Below are positions 17,406 through 23,004 of a stretch of DNA of 33,019 bases, piece by piece. Both the position numbers and the translations under genes were made by a program. The stretch is from Spirochaetota bacterium (GTDB lineage: Bacteria > Spirochaetota > Spirochaetia > Treponematales > UBA12059): contig JAHIWG010000076.1 of the NCBI GenBank assembly GCA_018816345.1, positions 1 through 33,019 of the forward strand, written 5' to 3'. Within the stretch, counting starts at the first letter, position 1. The number at the start of each line of letters is the position of its first letter. Below the pieces are notes generated by a model. It was not told the origin of the DNA and ran no database searches. It worked only from the letters and a program-made list of their open reading frames with translations.

Positions 17406-17645
17406 ATGACCATAGAAACGCGCTGGCTCGTCTATCCTGACGGCGACCGCCAGGAGACTCAGAGAACGCTCAGGATAGACGAAATCGTCGATATGAACGG
17501 TTTCCCGATAGCGATGCCGCCGCGAGAGCGGATGATAGCCTATCGGGTTTATAAGGTACGGCGGGTAGAGGAACGCGGCGAGCTGGACGTGCTCCATTAC
17601 CTGGAGCTCGTGCCCGCCTCTGAGCTGCGCTCGAGGGGAGCCTAG
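17406..17645 (+). CDS. Small protein of unknown function (79 aa)
   Basis: This short gene is divergent from mraZ. The product starts MTIETRWLVYPDGDRQE and has a mixed charged, beta-rich sequence (PIAMPPRERMIAYRVYKVRR and then a LDVLHYLELVPASELR stretch near the end) without a signal peptide or membrane segment. I do not recognise a family. The codon pattern and TAG stop match the neighbours, which supports a real gene. The ATG at 17406-17408 is preferred over an in-frame TTG at 17370, because the extra residues look like non-coding translation; no strong ribosome-binding site is present. It ends nine bases before the convergent ComFB-type gene. Confidence 0.65.
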   Translation: MTIETRWLVYPDGDRQETQRTLRIDEIVDMNGFPIAMPPRERMIAYRVYKVRRVEERGELDVLHYLELVPASELRSRGA

Positions 17646-17654
17646 GCCGCGGCG

Positions 17655-18350
17655 CTATTTAGCGAAGACGTACAGGTCCTGAAGCCGATGCGCCGCCTGC
17701 GTCGAGAACTGCAGTATGGGCGCCGCCTCGGAGACGAGCTCGAACTCGAGGTAGTGGGAAAGCCTGTCGAAACCCGCTGGCTCCGCGCTTATGGTAAAGG
17801 CGAATAGCCGCTTCTCGCCGAGCTCGGCGCTGGGTACCGGGAACGGCCAGAAGGTGAACATGCCGCTGGTATTCTTAGCGAGAGGGTAAGGATTCGTCCA
17901 GTTGGAATCCATCATCTTGACGAGGCCGGACTCGTCGGAGAGGCTGACCGCGGCGTCGACTATAGGCTCGAAGGTCTCGCCGTTGAACAGGCGCCCCATA
18001 ATGGGCCGCACGTTGAAAACCGGCCCCGACGACGCGAACGAGGGCTCGTCCGCCGGCCTATGATCGTGGTTGGGCCTGGGAGCCGCGTTAATCTTGGCCC
18101 AGCCTTCCTTGACGAGCGTGACCACGTCGGCTCCGCGCTGGAGCTTCTCGCCGTAGTCGGTCTCCGAGTACGCTACGCCCCTGCCCGACAGGACGTACTC
18201 CGGCTTGAGCCTATTAAGGACGAAGCAGGCCACGTCCATGCGGCATTGCCTACAGGTGCACCACTCGACGGAGGAACCCTTCACATCGGCGTCGAACAGT
18301 TCATCAACGGTCTTGACGACGAGATCTTCCATCAGGTTGTGGATTTCCAT
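17655..18350 (-). CDS. ComFB-domain protein with a C-terminal beta-rich domain
   Basis: The first ~90 residues match the ComFB family: helical start MEIHNLMEDLVVKTVDELF, then CTCRQCRMDVACFVLNRLKPEYV with four cysteines (31, 33, 36, 42) in the usual metal-binding arrangement. ComFB proteins come from the Bacillus competence operon; members have been reported to bind cyclic dinucleotides. The remaining ~140 residues are extra. They start VFNVRPIMGRLFNGETFEPIVDAAVSL (two strands of what looks like a carboxypeptidase-regulatory or transthyretin-like sandwich) and run to a C-terminal LQDLYVFAK. A clear ribosome-binding site GGAGGAATCGCT precedes the ATG. The gene is 231 residues long, more than twice a plain ComFB. 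The role is unknown; a signalling adaptor is an inference. Confidence 0.82.
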   Translation of the reverse strand: MEIHNLMEDLVVKTVDELFDADVKGSSVEWCTCRQCRMDVACFVLNRLKPEYVLSGRGVAYSETDYGEKLQRGADVVTLVKEGWAKINAAPRPNHDHRPADEPSFASSGPVFNVRPIMGRLFNGETFEPIVDAAVSLSDESGLVKMMDSNWTNPYPLAKNTSGMFTFWPFPVPSAELGEKRLFAFTISAEPAGFDRLSHYLEFELVSEAAPILQFSTQAAHRLQDLYVFAK

Positions 18351-18375
18351 AGCGATTCCTCCGCCTGCGCGCGTA

Positions 18376-18404
18376 ACTATAAGATTCTCTTACGTACCAG
18401 TGTA
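18376..18404 (-). promoter_or_regulatory. Candidate promoter of the ComFB-type gene
   Basis: On the minus strand a good -10 TATAGT (18376-18381) lies about 26 bases before the start codon. The -35 at 17 bases, TACACT (18399-18404), is poor (three of six). The call rests mainly on the -10 and on the 130-base gap. Confidence 0.35.
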
Positions 18405-18442
18405 TCGATTTTCAGGAGTTCCGCAAGCGCCTTCTTCTCACG

Positions 18443-18485
18443 GCTCGGCCCCGAGCGTAGGCCGCGCCTAGCCCCTGCCCTAGGC
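18443..18485 (-). terminator. Two GC hairpins at the end of the HD-domain gene
   Basis: GCCTAG (18466-18471) pairs with CTAGGC (18480-18485) across an eight-base loop that overlaps the stop codon. Just beyond it, GCTCGG (18443-18448) pairs with CCGAGC (18451-18456). There is no T-run, so intrinsic termination is uncertain. Confidence 0.3.
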
Positions 18486-19760
18486 CAGGAGCTCGGCCGC
18501 GGCCGCCGCGACTCGCCGGCCGCTATCGCCGGCCTCGTCCGCGGAATAGACCCGGAGCACCCGGAGCGATCGGGCGAACGAATCGACGACCTCGGGCCTG
18601 AAGACGGTCGCGTAGCTAGAGAAACACGAGCCCGAGCCGATTATTGGCAGGTCGGACTCGAAGGAGATGGGCTCGGGGACGTCGACGATGACCTCCCCTA
18701 CCCCGGCGAGCCTCGCTATCTCGTCCTCAACGCCTGGCCTGAGCCTAAGGTCGGCGACCTTCCGGTGCGCGGCGTTCCCGGGATCGAACGGCGACTCGAA
18801 ACGGGGCCTCGCGAGCGCTCCGTCGAAAACGGCGCGTATAAGGCCCCTGGCGTCCCTGCCTCCTTCGGCCATCAGCGCGTAGAACCCCGGGTCGTCGAGC
18901 CCGTACAGTTCCTCGGGTGCGACGTCTCCCGAGCCGAGGGCCCCGGCGACGGCCTTCTTTATCATCGCAGTCGCGGCGCGCACCGACCTGTGCCAATAGA
19001 CGGCCCGGTACATCTGGTACTTGGAGAACAGGACCGCCTCGACGGCCATCACGCCGCGCTCGCCTACGCCCGGACGTCCGGAATCGTCCAGCCCCACGTG
19101 CTGGAGCGTGAAATCCACGTCCTGTATCCCGTACGGGACCCCGCAGGCCCACGCGTCGCGGTTAAGGTAGTCTAGCTTATCCGGGTCGAGCACGCCCGAG
19201 AGCATGGCCCTGAAGAGCCCCAGCGCCCGGGATCCGGCCCCGGCGGGGCACGGCAGGTCCTGGTCGACTATAGCGGCGACGAACTCCGGATCGGCCCCGG
19301 CGGCCAGCACGGCTTCCCGTAGCGGCCCTCTCACGACGTCGGCGGTAAGGCTCTCGTGGTCCCTGAGCGGCAGCTCCTTGAGCGAATGGGCGTACGGGAA
19401 GTGACCGAGGTCGTGGCACAGGGCCGCAGCCAGGAAGCCCCGCGCGCCCGCCGCGTCGATATCCTCGAGCCCGTTCCTCGAGGCGAGGTTCTCCCTCGAG
19501 GCGAGGTTCTCCCTCGAGGCGAGGGCCGCGAGCGAGCGCTTCGCCATCTCGAAGACGCCGATCGAGTGAGCGCGCCGGGTATGGGTAGCCCCGGGATAGG
19601 TAAGATGGGCGGGCCCGAGCTGGAGGATGCGGGAAAGCTTGACGAATTCGGGGCTCGACAGGATGGCCGAGAATTCGGCGGGTATCATGACGTTACGCCA
19701 GAGCGGGTCTCGTACCGGCTCGTCGAACGATACGCCCAGGCGTATCCATAGGTCGTCCAT
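18480..19760 (-). CDS. HD-domain phosphohydrolase (COG1078/SAMHD1-like)
   Basis: This is a predicted metal-dependent phosphohydrolase of the YdhJ/SAMHD1-like group, whose members act on deoxynucleotides or related phosphates. The 426-residue product shows THTRRAHSIGVFEMAKR with His65, the HD pair His116-Asp117 in CHDLGHFPYAHSLKE, and the last metal ligand Asp192 in SGVLDPDKLDYLNRDAW. WHRSVRAATAMIKKAV and the family fold follow. A six-residue repeat (ASRENL) between His65 and the HD pair comes from an 18-bp tandem duplication. The gene stands alone, divergent from the lipoprotein gene at 19818. It ends 129 bases before the ComFB-type gene on the same strand. The substrate cannot be read from sequence. 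Confidence 0.9.
   Translation of the reverse strand: MDDLWIRLGVSFDEPVRDPLWRNVMIPAEFSAILSSPEFVKLSRILQLGPAHLTYPGATHTRRAHSIGVFEMAKRSLAALASRENLASRENLASRNGLEDIDAAGARGFLAAALCHDLGHFPYAHSLKELPLRDHESLTADVVRGPLREAVLAAGADPEFVAAIVDQDLPCPAGAGSRALGLFRAMLSGVLDPDKLDYLNRDAWACGVPYGIQDVDFTLQHVGLDDSGRPGVGERGVMAVEAVLFSKYQMYRAVYWHRSVRAATAMIKKAVAGALGSGDVAPEELYGLDDPGFYALMAEGGRDARGLIRAVFDGALARPRFESPFDPGNAAHRKVADLRLRPGVEDEIARLAGVGEVIVDVPEPISFESDLPIIGSGSCFSSYATVFRPEVVDSFARSLRVLRVYSADEAGDSGRRVAAAAAELLA
19477..19524. repeat. 18-bp tandem repeat inside the HD-domain gene
   Basis: The unit CTCGAGGCGAGGTTCTCC occurs at 19477-19494 and again at 19495-19512, followed by 12 bases of a third copy (19513-19524). It keeps the frame and adds ASRENL units near residues 81-98. 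The perfect identity suggests recent slippage. Confidence 0.9.
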
Positions 19761-19809
19761 GGAACCTCCATCGCGCGCCCGTCGCTAGCCAGGCGCTATC
19801 TAGATTGAT

Positions 19810-19839
19810 ACTATAGCATGATGCGGCGCGGACTATCAC
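19810..19839 (-). promoter_or_regulatory. Promoter of the HD-domain gene
   Basis: On the minus strand TATAGT (19810-19815) is preceded by TGC, an extended -10. GTGATA (19834-19839), 18 bases away, matches four of six -35 bases. The element overlaps the first codons of the divergent lipoprotein gene, which begins at 19818. Confidence 0.5.
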
Positions 19840-20603
19840 GACCACGACGATACTATTACCTCTCCGCGCTCTTCGCCGCCTCGGCGGCGATGGTGGCATT
19901 CCTTCCTTCGTCGTGCGCGAGGCCCCCCGCTAAGCCTAGCGCGACGCCTCCTACGAGGCCCCTCTCGAAGCCCGAGGCGGCTCGGGGGGAAGCGACGCTC
20001 CCGGCGGTCCCGCCCGAAAGCCCCGGGGAACCCGCCCCGAGGAAAGCGCCCGTCGCGATGAAGCCGGCGGCGGTTACCGAGCCCGCGGGAGCCGCCAAGC
20101 CCAAGGCGACGCTGGCGGCCAGCCTAGGCGGCCCCGACAGGCGCCTGGCGCTCAGGCCCTTCGACGCGATACCCGCGGCGGACTTCGAGCTGGGCGAGCT
20201 CGTAGGCGGCGAGACGGAGCCGTCGCTCTCCGCGGCGCTCGGCGCGCTCGGGCTCTCCCTGGTCTCGGGCGAGCTTCCCCTCGACCTTTTCGCCGAGGGA
20301 GCGGCCGCCGCGGCCCGCGTCAGGTACGGGGAAACCGACTTCGAGGGCATAGGCTCTGTCCGCTTCTCGTCGCCGTCGTCGGAGTTCCCGGGCGTAGTCA
20401 GCGTCGGTATGCGCGCCTTGGCCGAACGTACGGCCTCCGGGGCCGACTCCTCCGGGGAGGCGCCGAGGAGCGCGCTCGGGCTCGCTATCCTGTCGCGGGG
20501 CGAGTCCGGCGAATGGACGATAGAGCATTTCGAATTGGACGTCGCGTCGCTCGGCATAGATGCCTCGAGGCCGGAACCCTGGGACCCGTACGGAACCCCC
20601 TAA
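19818..20603 (+). CDS. Putative lipoprotein of unknown function
   Basis: The 261-residue product starts with a basic segment (MMRRGLSRPRR), a hydrophobic stretch and PSSC, giving a probable lipidation Cys at 33; spirochaetal lipoboxes tolerate this form. Residues 34-100 are a Pro/Ala/Lys-rich linker. From about residue 101 there is a folded part with alternating strands (DRRLALRPFDAIPAADFEL, SLSAALGALGLSLVSGELPL, GESGEWTIEHFELDVASLG). I recognise no family. The ATG has no ribosome-binding site, and only 57 bases separate it from the divergent HD gene. It ends 109 bases before the PilZ-type gene on the same strand. The stop is TAA, one of only two in the window. Confidence 0.72.
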   Translation: MMRRGLSRPRRYYYLSALFAASAAMVAFLPSSCARPPAKPSATPPTRPLSKPEAARGEATLPAVPPESPGEPAPRKAPVAMKPAAVTEPAGAAKPKATLAASLGGPDRRLALRPFDAIPAADFELGELVGGETEPSLSAALGALGLSLVSGELPLDLFAEGAAAAARVRYGETDFEGIGSVRFSSPSSEFPGVVSVGMRALAERTASGADSSGEAPRSALGLAILSRGESGEWTIEHFELDVASLGIDASRPEPWDPYGTP

Positions 20604-20662
20604 GAGAACTGGGCGATTGCGTTGGCAGCATACAATAATCCAAATCGATTTCGACGAAAACG

Positions 20663-20691
20663 TTGAACAAAGTTCGCTTCTGCGGCACAAT
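20663..20691 (+). promoter_or_regulatory. Candidate promoter of the PilZ-type gene
   Basis: TTGAAC (20663-20668) and CACAAT (20686-20691) are 17 bases apart, with four matches each to the sigma-70 consensus. The predicted leader is about 15 bases and contains AGGAGG. The surrounding 80 bases are clearly more AT-rich than the genes. Confidence 0.4.
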
Positions 20692-20712
20692 ATGCCAGGA
20701 GGCATCTGTCGA

Positions 20713-21957
20713 ATGGCTACACCGGTGAAGAGCATAGAGCGCGAATTCCTCTTGGCGACGGCGATGCGGGAGAAATCCCGGATCGTGATGAGCGCGGGGG
20801 GCGGGGACTGGACGGTCAGGATCCTGGCCGTTGACAGGACCAAGGTCACGTTCGCCCACGAGATACCGCTCCAGCTACTCGGCAAGGGCTCGGCCTACGA
20901 CTTCCGCTATGACGTAAGGGGCCAGACCGTCGCCTTCAAGACCTCCATCACCGAGCCCGGGGAGAGGCGTTTCACCGCCGCGATGCCCGAGCAGGTATTC
21001 AAGAACCTGAGCCGACGCTTCCTGCGCATGCCGCCTCCCGGCGACCTGGCCGCCTCCTTCGCGTTCGCCGGAGAGCGCTTCGACCTCGATTTCCCGCCCA
21101 GCGCCGTATTCAACCCGGACAAGGAGCCCGAGGCCTCCCCCGACTTCGACCCCGCGGACCTGCGCGGGCTCATGGCCGAGTTCGAGCGCAAGGCGCTAGC
21201 CATCGCCAGCGACCGAGGCATCGTCATGTTCAAGGACAGGAAGCCTCAAAGCCCCGAGGAGCGCCTCGCCGCCGCCACCGGCCGCTGCTTCTACCTGCCT
21301 ACGGCCATCTCGGGCCTCCCCAAGAGCGATCCGTTCGCGGAGCGCACCATACTCACGAGGGACGACTTCCTGCAGTTCTACGTCGATTCGGGCGTAGAGC
21401 CCGAGTTCGCGGAGGCCGAGGTCGCGAAGCTGGAGAGGTCGAAGCGATCCTCGAGCGTGCTCTCGGAGCTCATAGTCCCCATACTGTTCCAGGATTACGC
21501 CATCGGCTACGCGTCGGTGGTTAATAAACAGGCCGGGAGGCCCCCCTTCGACCTCGGGGCGATAGAGACCTTCCAGGCGTTCGCGAGGGTATTCTCGTGG
21601 AGCCTCAAGCTGCACGGGTACTTCAAGGACGCGCCGAGGCTGGACGACGACTTCAGGCTACAGGTCGTGGACGTCTCCGCCGGGGGGCTCCTATTCGCGT
21701 GCGGCGAGCCGCGCCTCATCCAGGCGCTGAAGGAAGGCTCCTCCGTCACGGTCAGGCTGAACGCCAGGAGGCGGGCCGTCGACGCGAGCGGCACGATACG
21801 CAGGCACTACGCGGGCTCCAAGGAAGGGTATTTCGGCATCGAGTTCCATGCGATGGCCCCGGAGGATTTCAGGTTCCTTTTCGAATATCTCTACGGAAGG
21901 CCGTTCGGCGACGACGACTCGGACTCGGTGGAGGGCGCGCGCATCGTCGCCCCCTAG
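20713..21957 (+). CDS. PilZ-type cyclic-di-GMP effector candidate of a spirochaetal type
   Basis: The 414-residue product appears to have three parts. The first ~110 residues resemble a YcgR-like N-terminal barrel, ending in NLSRRFLRMP with an RxxxR at 101-105. A middle part (about 190-300) looks GAF-like (AGRPPFDLGAIETFQAFARV is its last helix region). The C-terminal ~100 residues have the PilZ signature DVSAGG (Asp320, Ser322, Gly325) followed by VTVRLNARRR and GYFGIEFHAM. In ordinary PilZ domains RxxxR and DxSxxG are about 25 residues apart; here they are over 200 apart. Spirochaetes have proteins of this kind (I believe annotated DUF1577/PilZ). The ATG follows AGGAGG by ten bases. It is cytoplasmic, with no membrane segment. 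Confidence 0.8.
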   Translation: MATPVKSIEREFLLATAMREKSRIVMSAGGGDWTVRILAVDRTKVTFAHEIPLQLLGKGSAYDFRYDVRGQTVAFKTSITEPGERRFTAAMPEQVFKNLSRRFLRMPPPGDLAASFAFAGERFDLDFPPSAVFNPDKEPEASPDFDPADLRGLMAEFERKALAIASDRGIVMFKDRKPQSPEERLAAATGRCFYLPTAISGLPKSDPFAERTILTRDDFLQFYVDSGVEPEFAEAEVAKLERSKRSSSVLSELIVPILFQDYAIGYASVVNKQAGRPPFDLGAIETFQAFARVFSWSLKLHGYFKDAPRLDDDFRLQVVDVSAGGLLFACGEPRLIQALKEGSSVTVRLNARRRAVDASGTIRRHYAGSKEGYFGIEFHAMAPEDFRFLFEYLYGRPFGDDDSDSVEGARIVAP

Positions 21958-21964
21958 GCGCTCA

Positions 21965-22044
21965 GGCGGCCGCCCGTGACCACTGGCTACCTAGCGTGAC
22001 TGCGGACTGCCAAGCGTGACCGCGGGCTGCCTAGCGCGCACCAG
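21965..22044. repeat. Degenerate 20-bp tandem repeat between convergent genes
   Basis: Four units of 20 bases lie head to tail (21965-21984, 21985-22004, 22005-22024, 22025-22044), with an approximate consensus GGCTGCCTAGCGTGACCGCG. Units two and three are the most alike; units one and four are diverged. They fill the space between the PilZ-type gene and the convergent HATPase gene. Confidence 0.7.
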
Positions 22045-22060
22045 GGCCTAGCTTGGGCCC
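22044..22060. terminator. Possible hairpin between convergent genes
   Basis: GGGCC (22044-22048) can pair with GGCCC (22056-22060) over a seven-base loop. It lies between two converging stop codons. The stem is only five pairs and no T-run follows, so the call is weak. Confidence 0.25.
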
Positions 22061-22078
22061 CGGCCGCCGCGCGGGAGC

Positions 22079-22636
22079 CTAGCCTATCGCGTGCTTCTTC
22101 TGAGGGAAGCTCTTGAGCATCGCGACGGCGTTCCTGGCGTCGTTGAACACGAAGCCCCCGTTCCAATACTCCAGGGCCGCGAACAGGGCGTTGCCGCCGT
22201 CGTTGTCGTCGCTCTTCTGCGTCCTAAAAGACACCCAGTCGGCCAGCTTCTCGAAGTCCTGGGCGGAGAGTATCTCGAGGCGCTTCCTATTGAAGTCGTT
22301 CCACTTCTCCATGTCCTTGAAGCCCTCGCCCTCGTCCTGGACGACCAGGTGAGCGTGCGTCGAGTCGAACGAGTACCAGACGCGGACCTTCTTGGCGGGC
22401 TCGCAGCGGTTGCCGTGCTTCACCGCGTTCTTGATCACCTCGCTTATCTGCTGCTCCAGCAGGTTGATCTCCTTGATCTCCAGCGGGGCCGACTGCACGA
22501 TGAGCAGGGTGAAGTACCTGATCTGCCTGTAATCGGAGGGGAACTCCTTGTAGAGCATGCCGGTCTTATCGAAGAGGGGGCTGTTCTCGTTTACCCTAAT
22601 TTCCTTGATGTCGCTCAGGTACGTCTTATCGGCCAT
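22079..22636 (-). CDS. HATPase anti-sigma-type regulator (RsbW-like)
   Basis: This is a 185-residue GHKL-type ATPase expected to phosphorylate or bind a STAS protein and to sequester a target, in the manner of RsbW/SpoIIAB. The N box is EQQISEVIKNAVKHGNR (61-77, with Glu66 and Asn70), and the G1 box is VVQDEGEGF (98-106). The glycine-rich G2 region is altered (NDGGNALFAALEYWNGG), so normal ATP-lid function is uncertain. The gene is last in the operon, 12 bases after the STAS gene. A good ribosome-binding site AGGAGAGGG precedes the ATG. No sigma-factor gene lies next to it, so the target is unknown. Confidence 0.85.
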   Translation of the reverse strand: MADKTYLSDIKEIRVNENSPLFDKTGMLYKEFPSDYRQIRYFTLLIVQSAPLEIKEINLLEQQISEVIKNAVKHGNRCEPAKKVRVWYSFDSTHAHLVVQDEGEGFKDMEKWNDFNRKRLEILSAQDFEKLADWVSFRTQKSDDNDGGNALFAALEYWNGGFVFNDARNAVAMLKSFPQKKHAIG

Positions 22637-22648
22637 GGTCGCCCTCTC

Positions 22649-22987
22649 CTAGTCTTCCATCTGCATGATAGCTTCCTCGATACTATTGGTGATCGGGAAG
22701 TAGCCCATGAGTTTCGTAAGCTCGATGACCTTCTTGACCGAGCCGTGGATGTTAGTGATGATCAACCTGAAGCTCATCTTCTTGATGGTAGAGCAGATAT
22801 AGATAAGCGCTCCTATTCCGCTCGAATCTATGTAATCGACGTTCTCCAGGTTGATGATGAAGCGCTCCACCTTCTTCTCGAGCATCTTCATCACCAGCTC
22901 CTTGAGCTTGTACGAGTTGTACAGATCCATCTCGCCGTTGACGTCTATTATATAATTATTGCCGTTCTTGCGGATCTTCAGCTCCAT
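22649..22987 (-). CDS. STAS anti-anti-sigma factor (RsbV-like)
   Basis: The 112-residue product is a single STAS domain. YIDSSGIGALIY (52-63) carries the phosphorylation site, probably Ser55, by comparison with SpoIIAA and RsbV. In the partner-switch scheme the neighbouring kinase phosphorylates it and the PP2C phosphatase encoded upstream removes the phosphate. It is unusually rich in Lys, Ile, Met and Asn, and the gene is clearly lower in G+C than its neighbours. It sits 17 bases after the phosphatase gene and 12 bases before the HATPase gene, and GGGGAAAGGGG precedes the ATG. The stop is TAG. Confidence 0.93.
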   Translation of the reverse strand: MELKIRKNGNNYIIDVNGEMDLYNSYKLKELVMKMLEKKVERFIINLENVDYIDSSGIGALIYICSTIKKMSFRLIITNIHGSVKKVIELTKLMGYFPITNSIEEAIMQMED

Positions 22988-23004
22988 GCGTCGGCCCCTT
23001 TCCC

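Noticed and set aside
20560-20712. Upstream extension of the PilZ-type gene into the lipoprotein gene
   Set aside because: It reads through an AT-rich promoter-like gap. The ATG at 20713 has AGGAGG upstream.
21965-22044. CRISPR array reading of the 20-bp repeats
   Set aside because: The units are directly adjacent with no spacers, they are degenerate, and there are no cas genes nearby.
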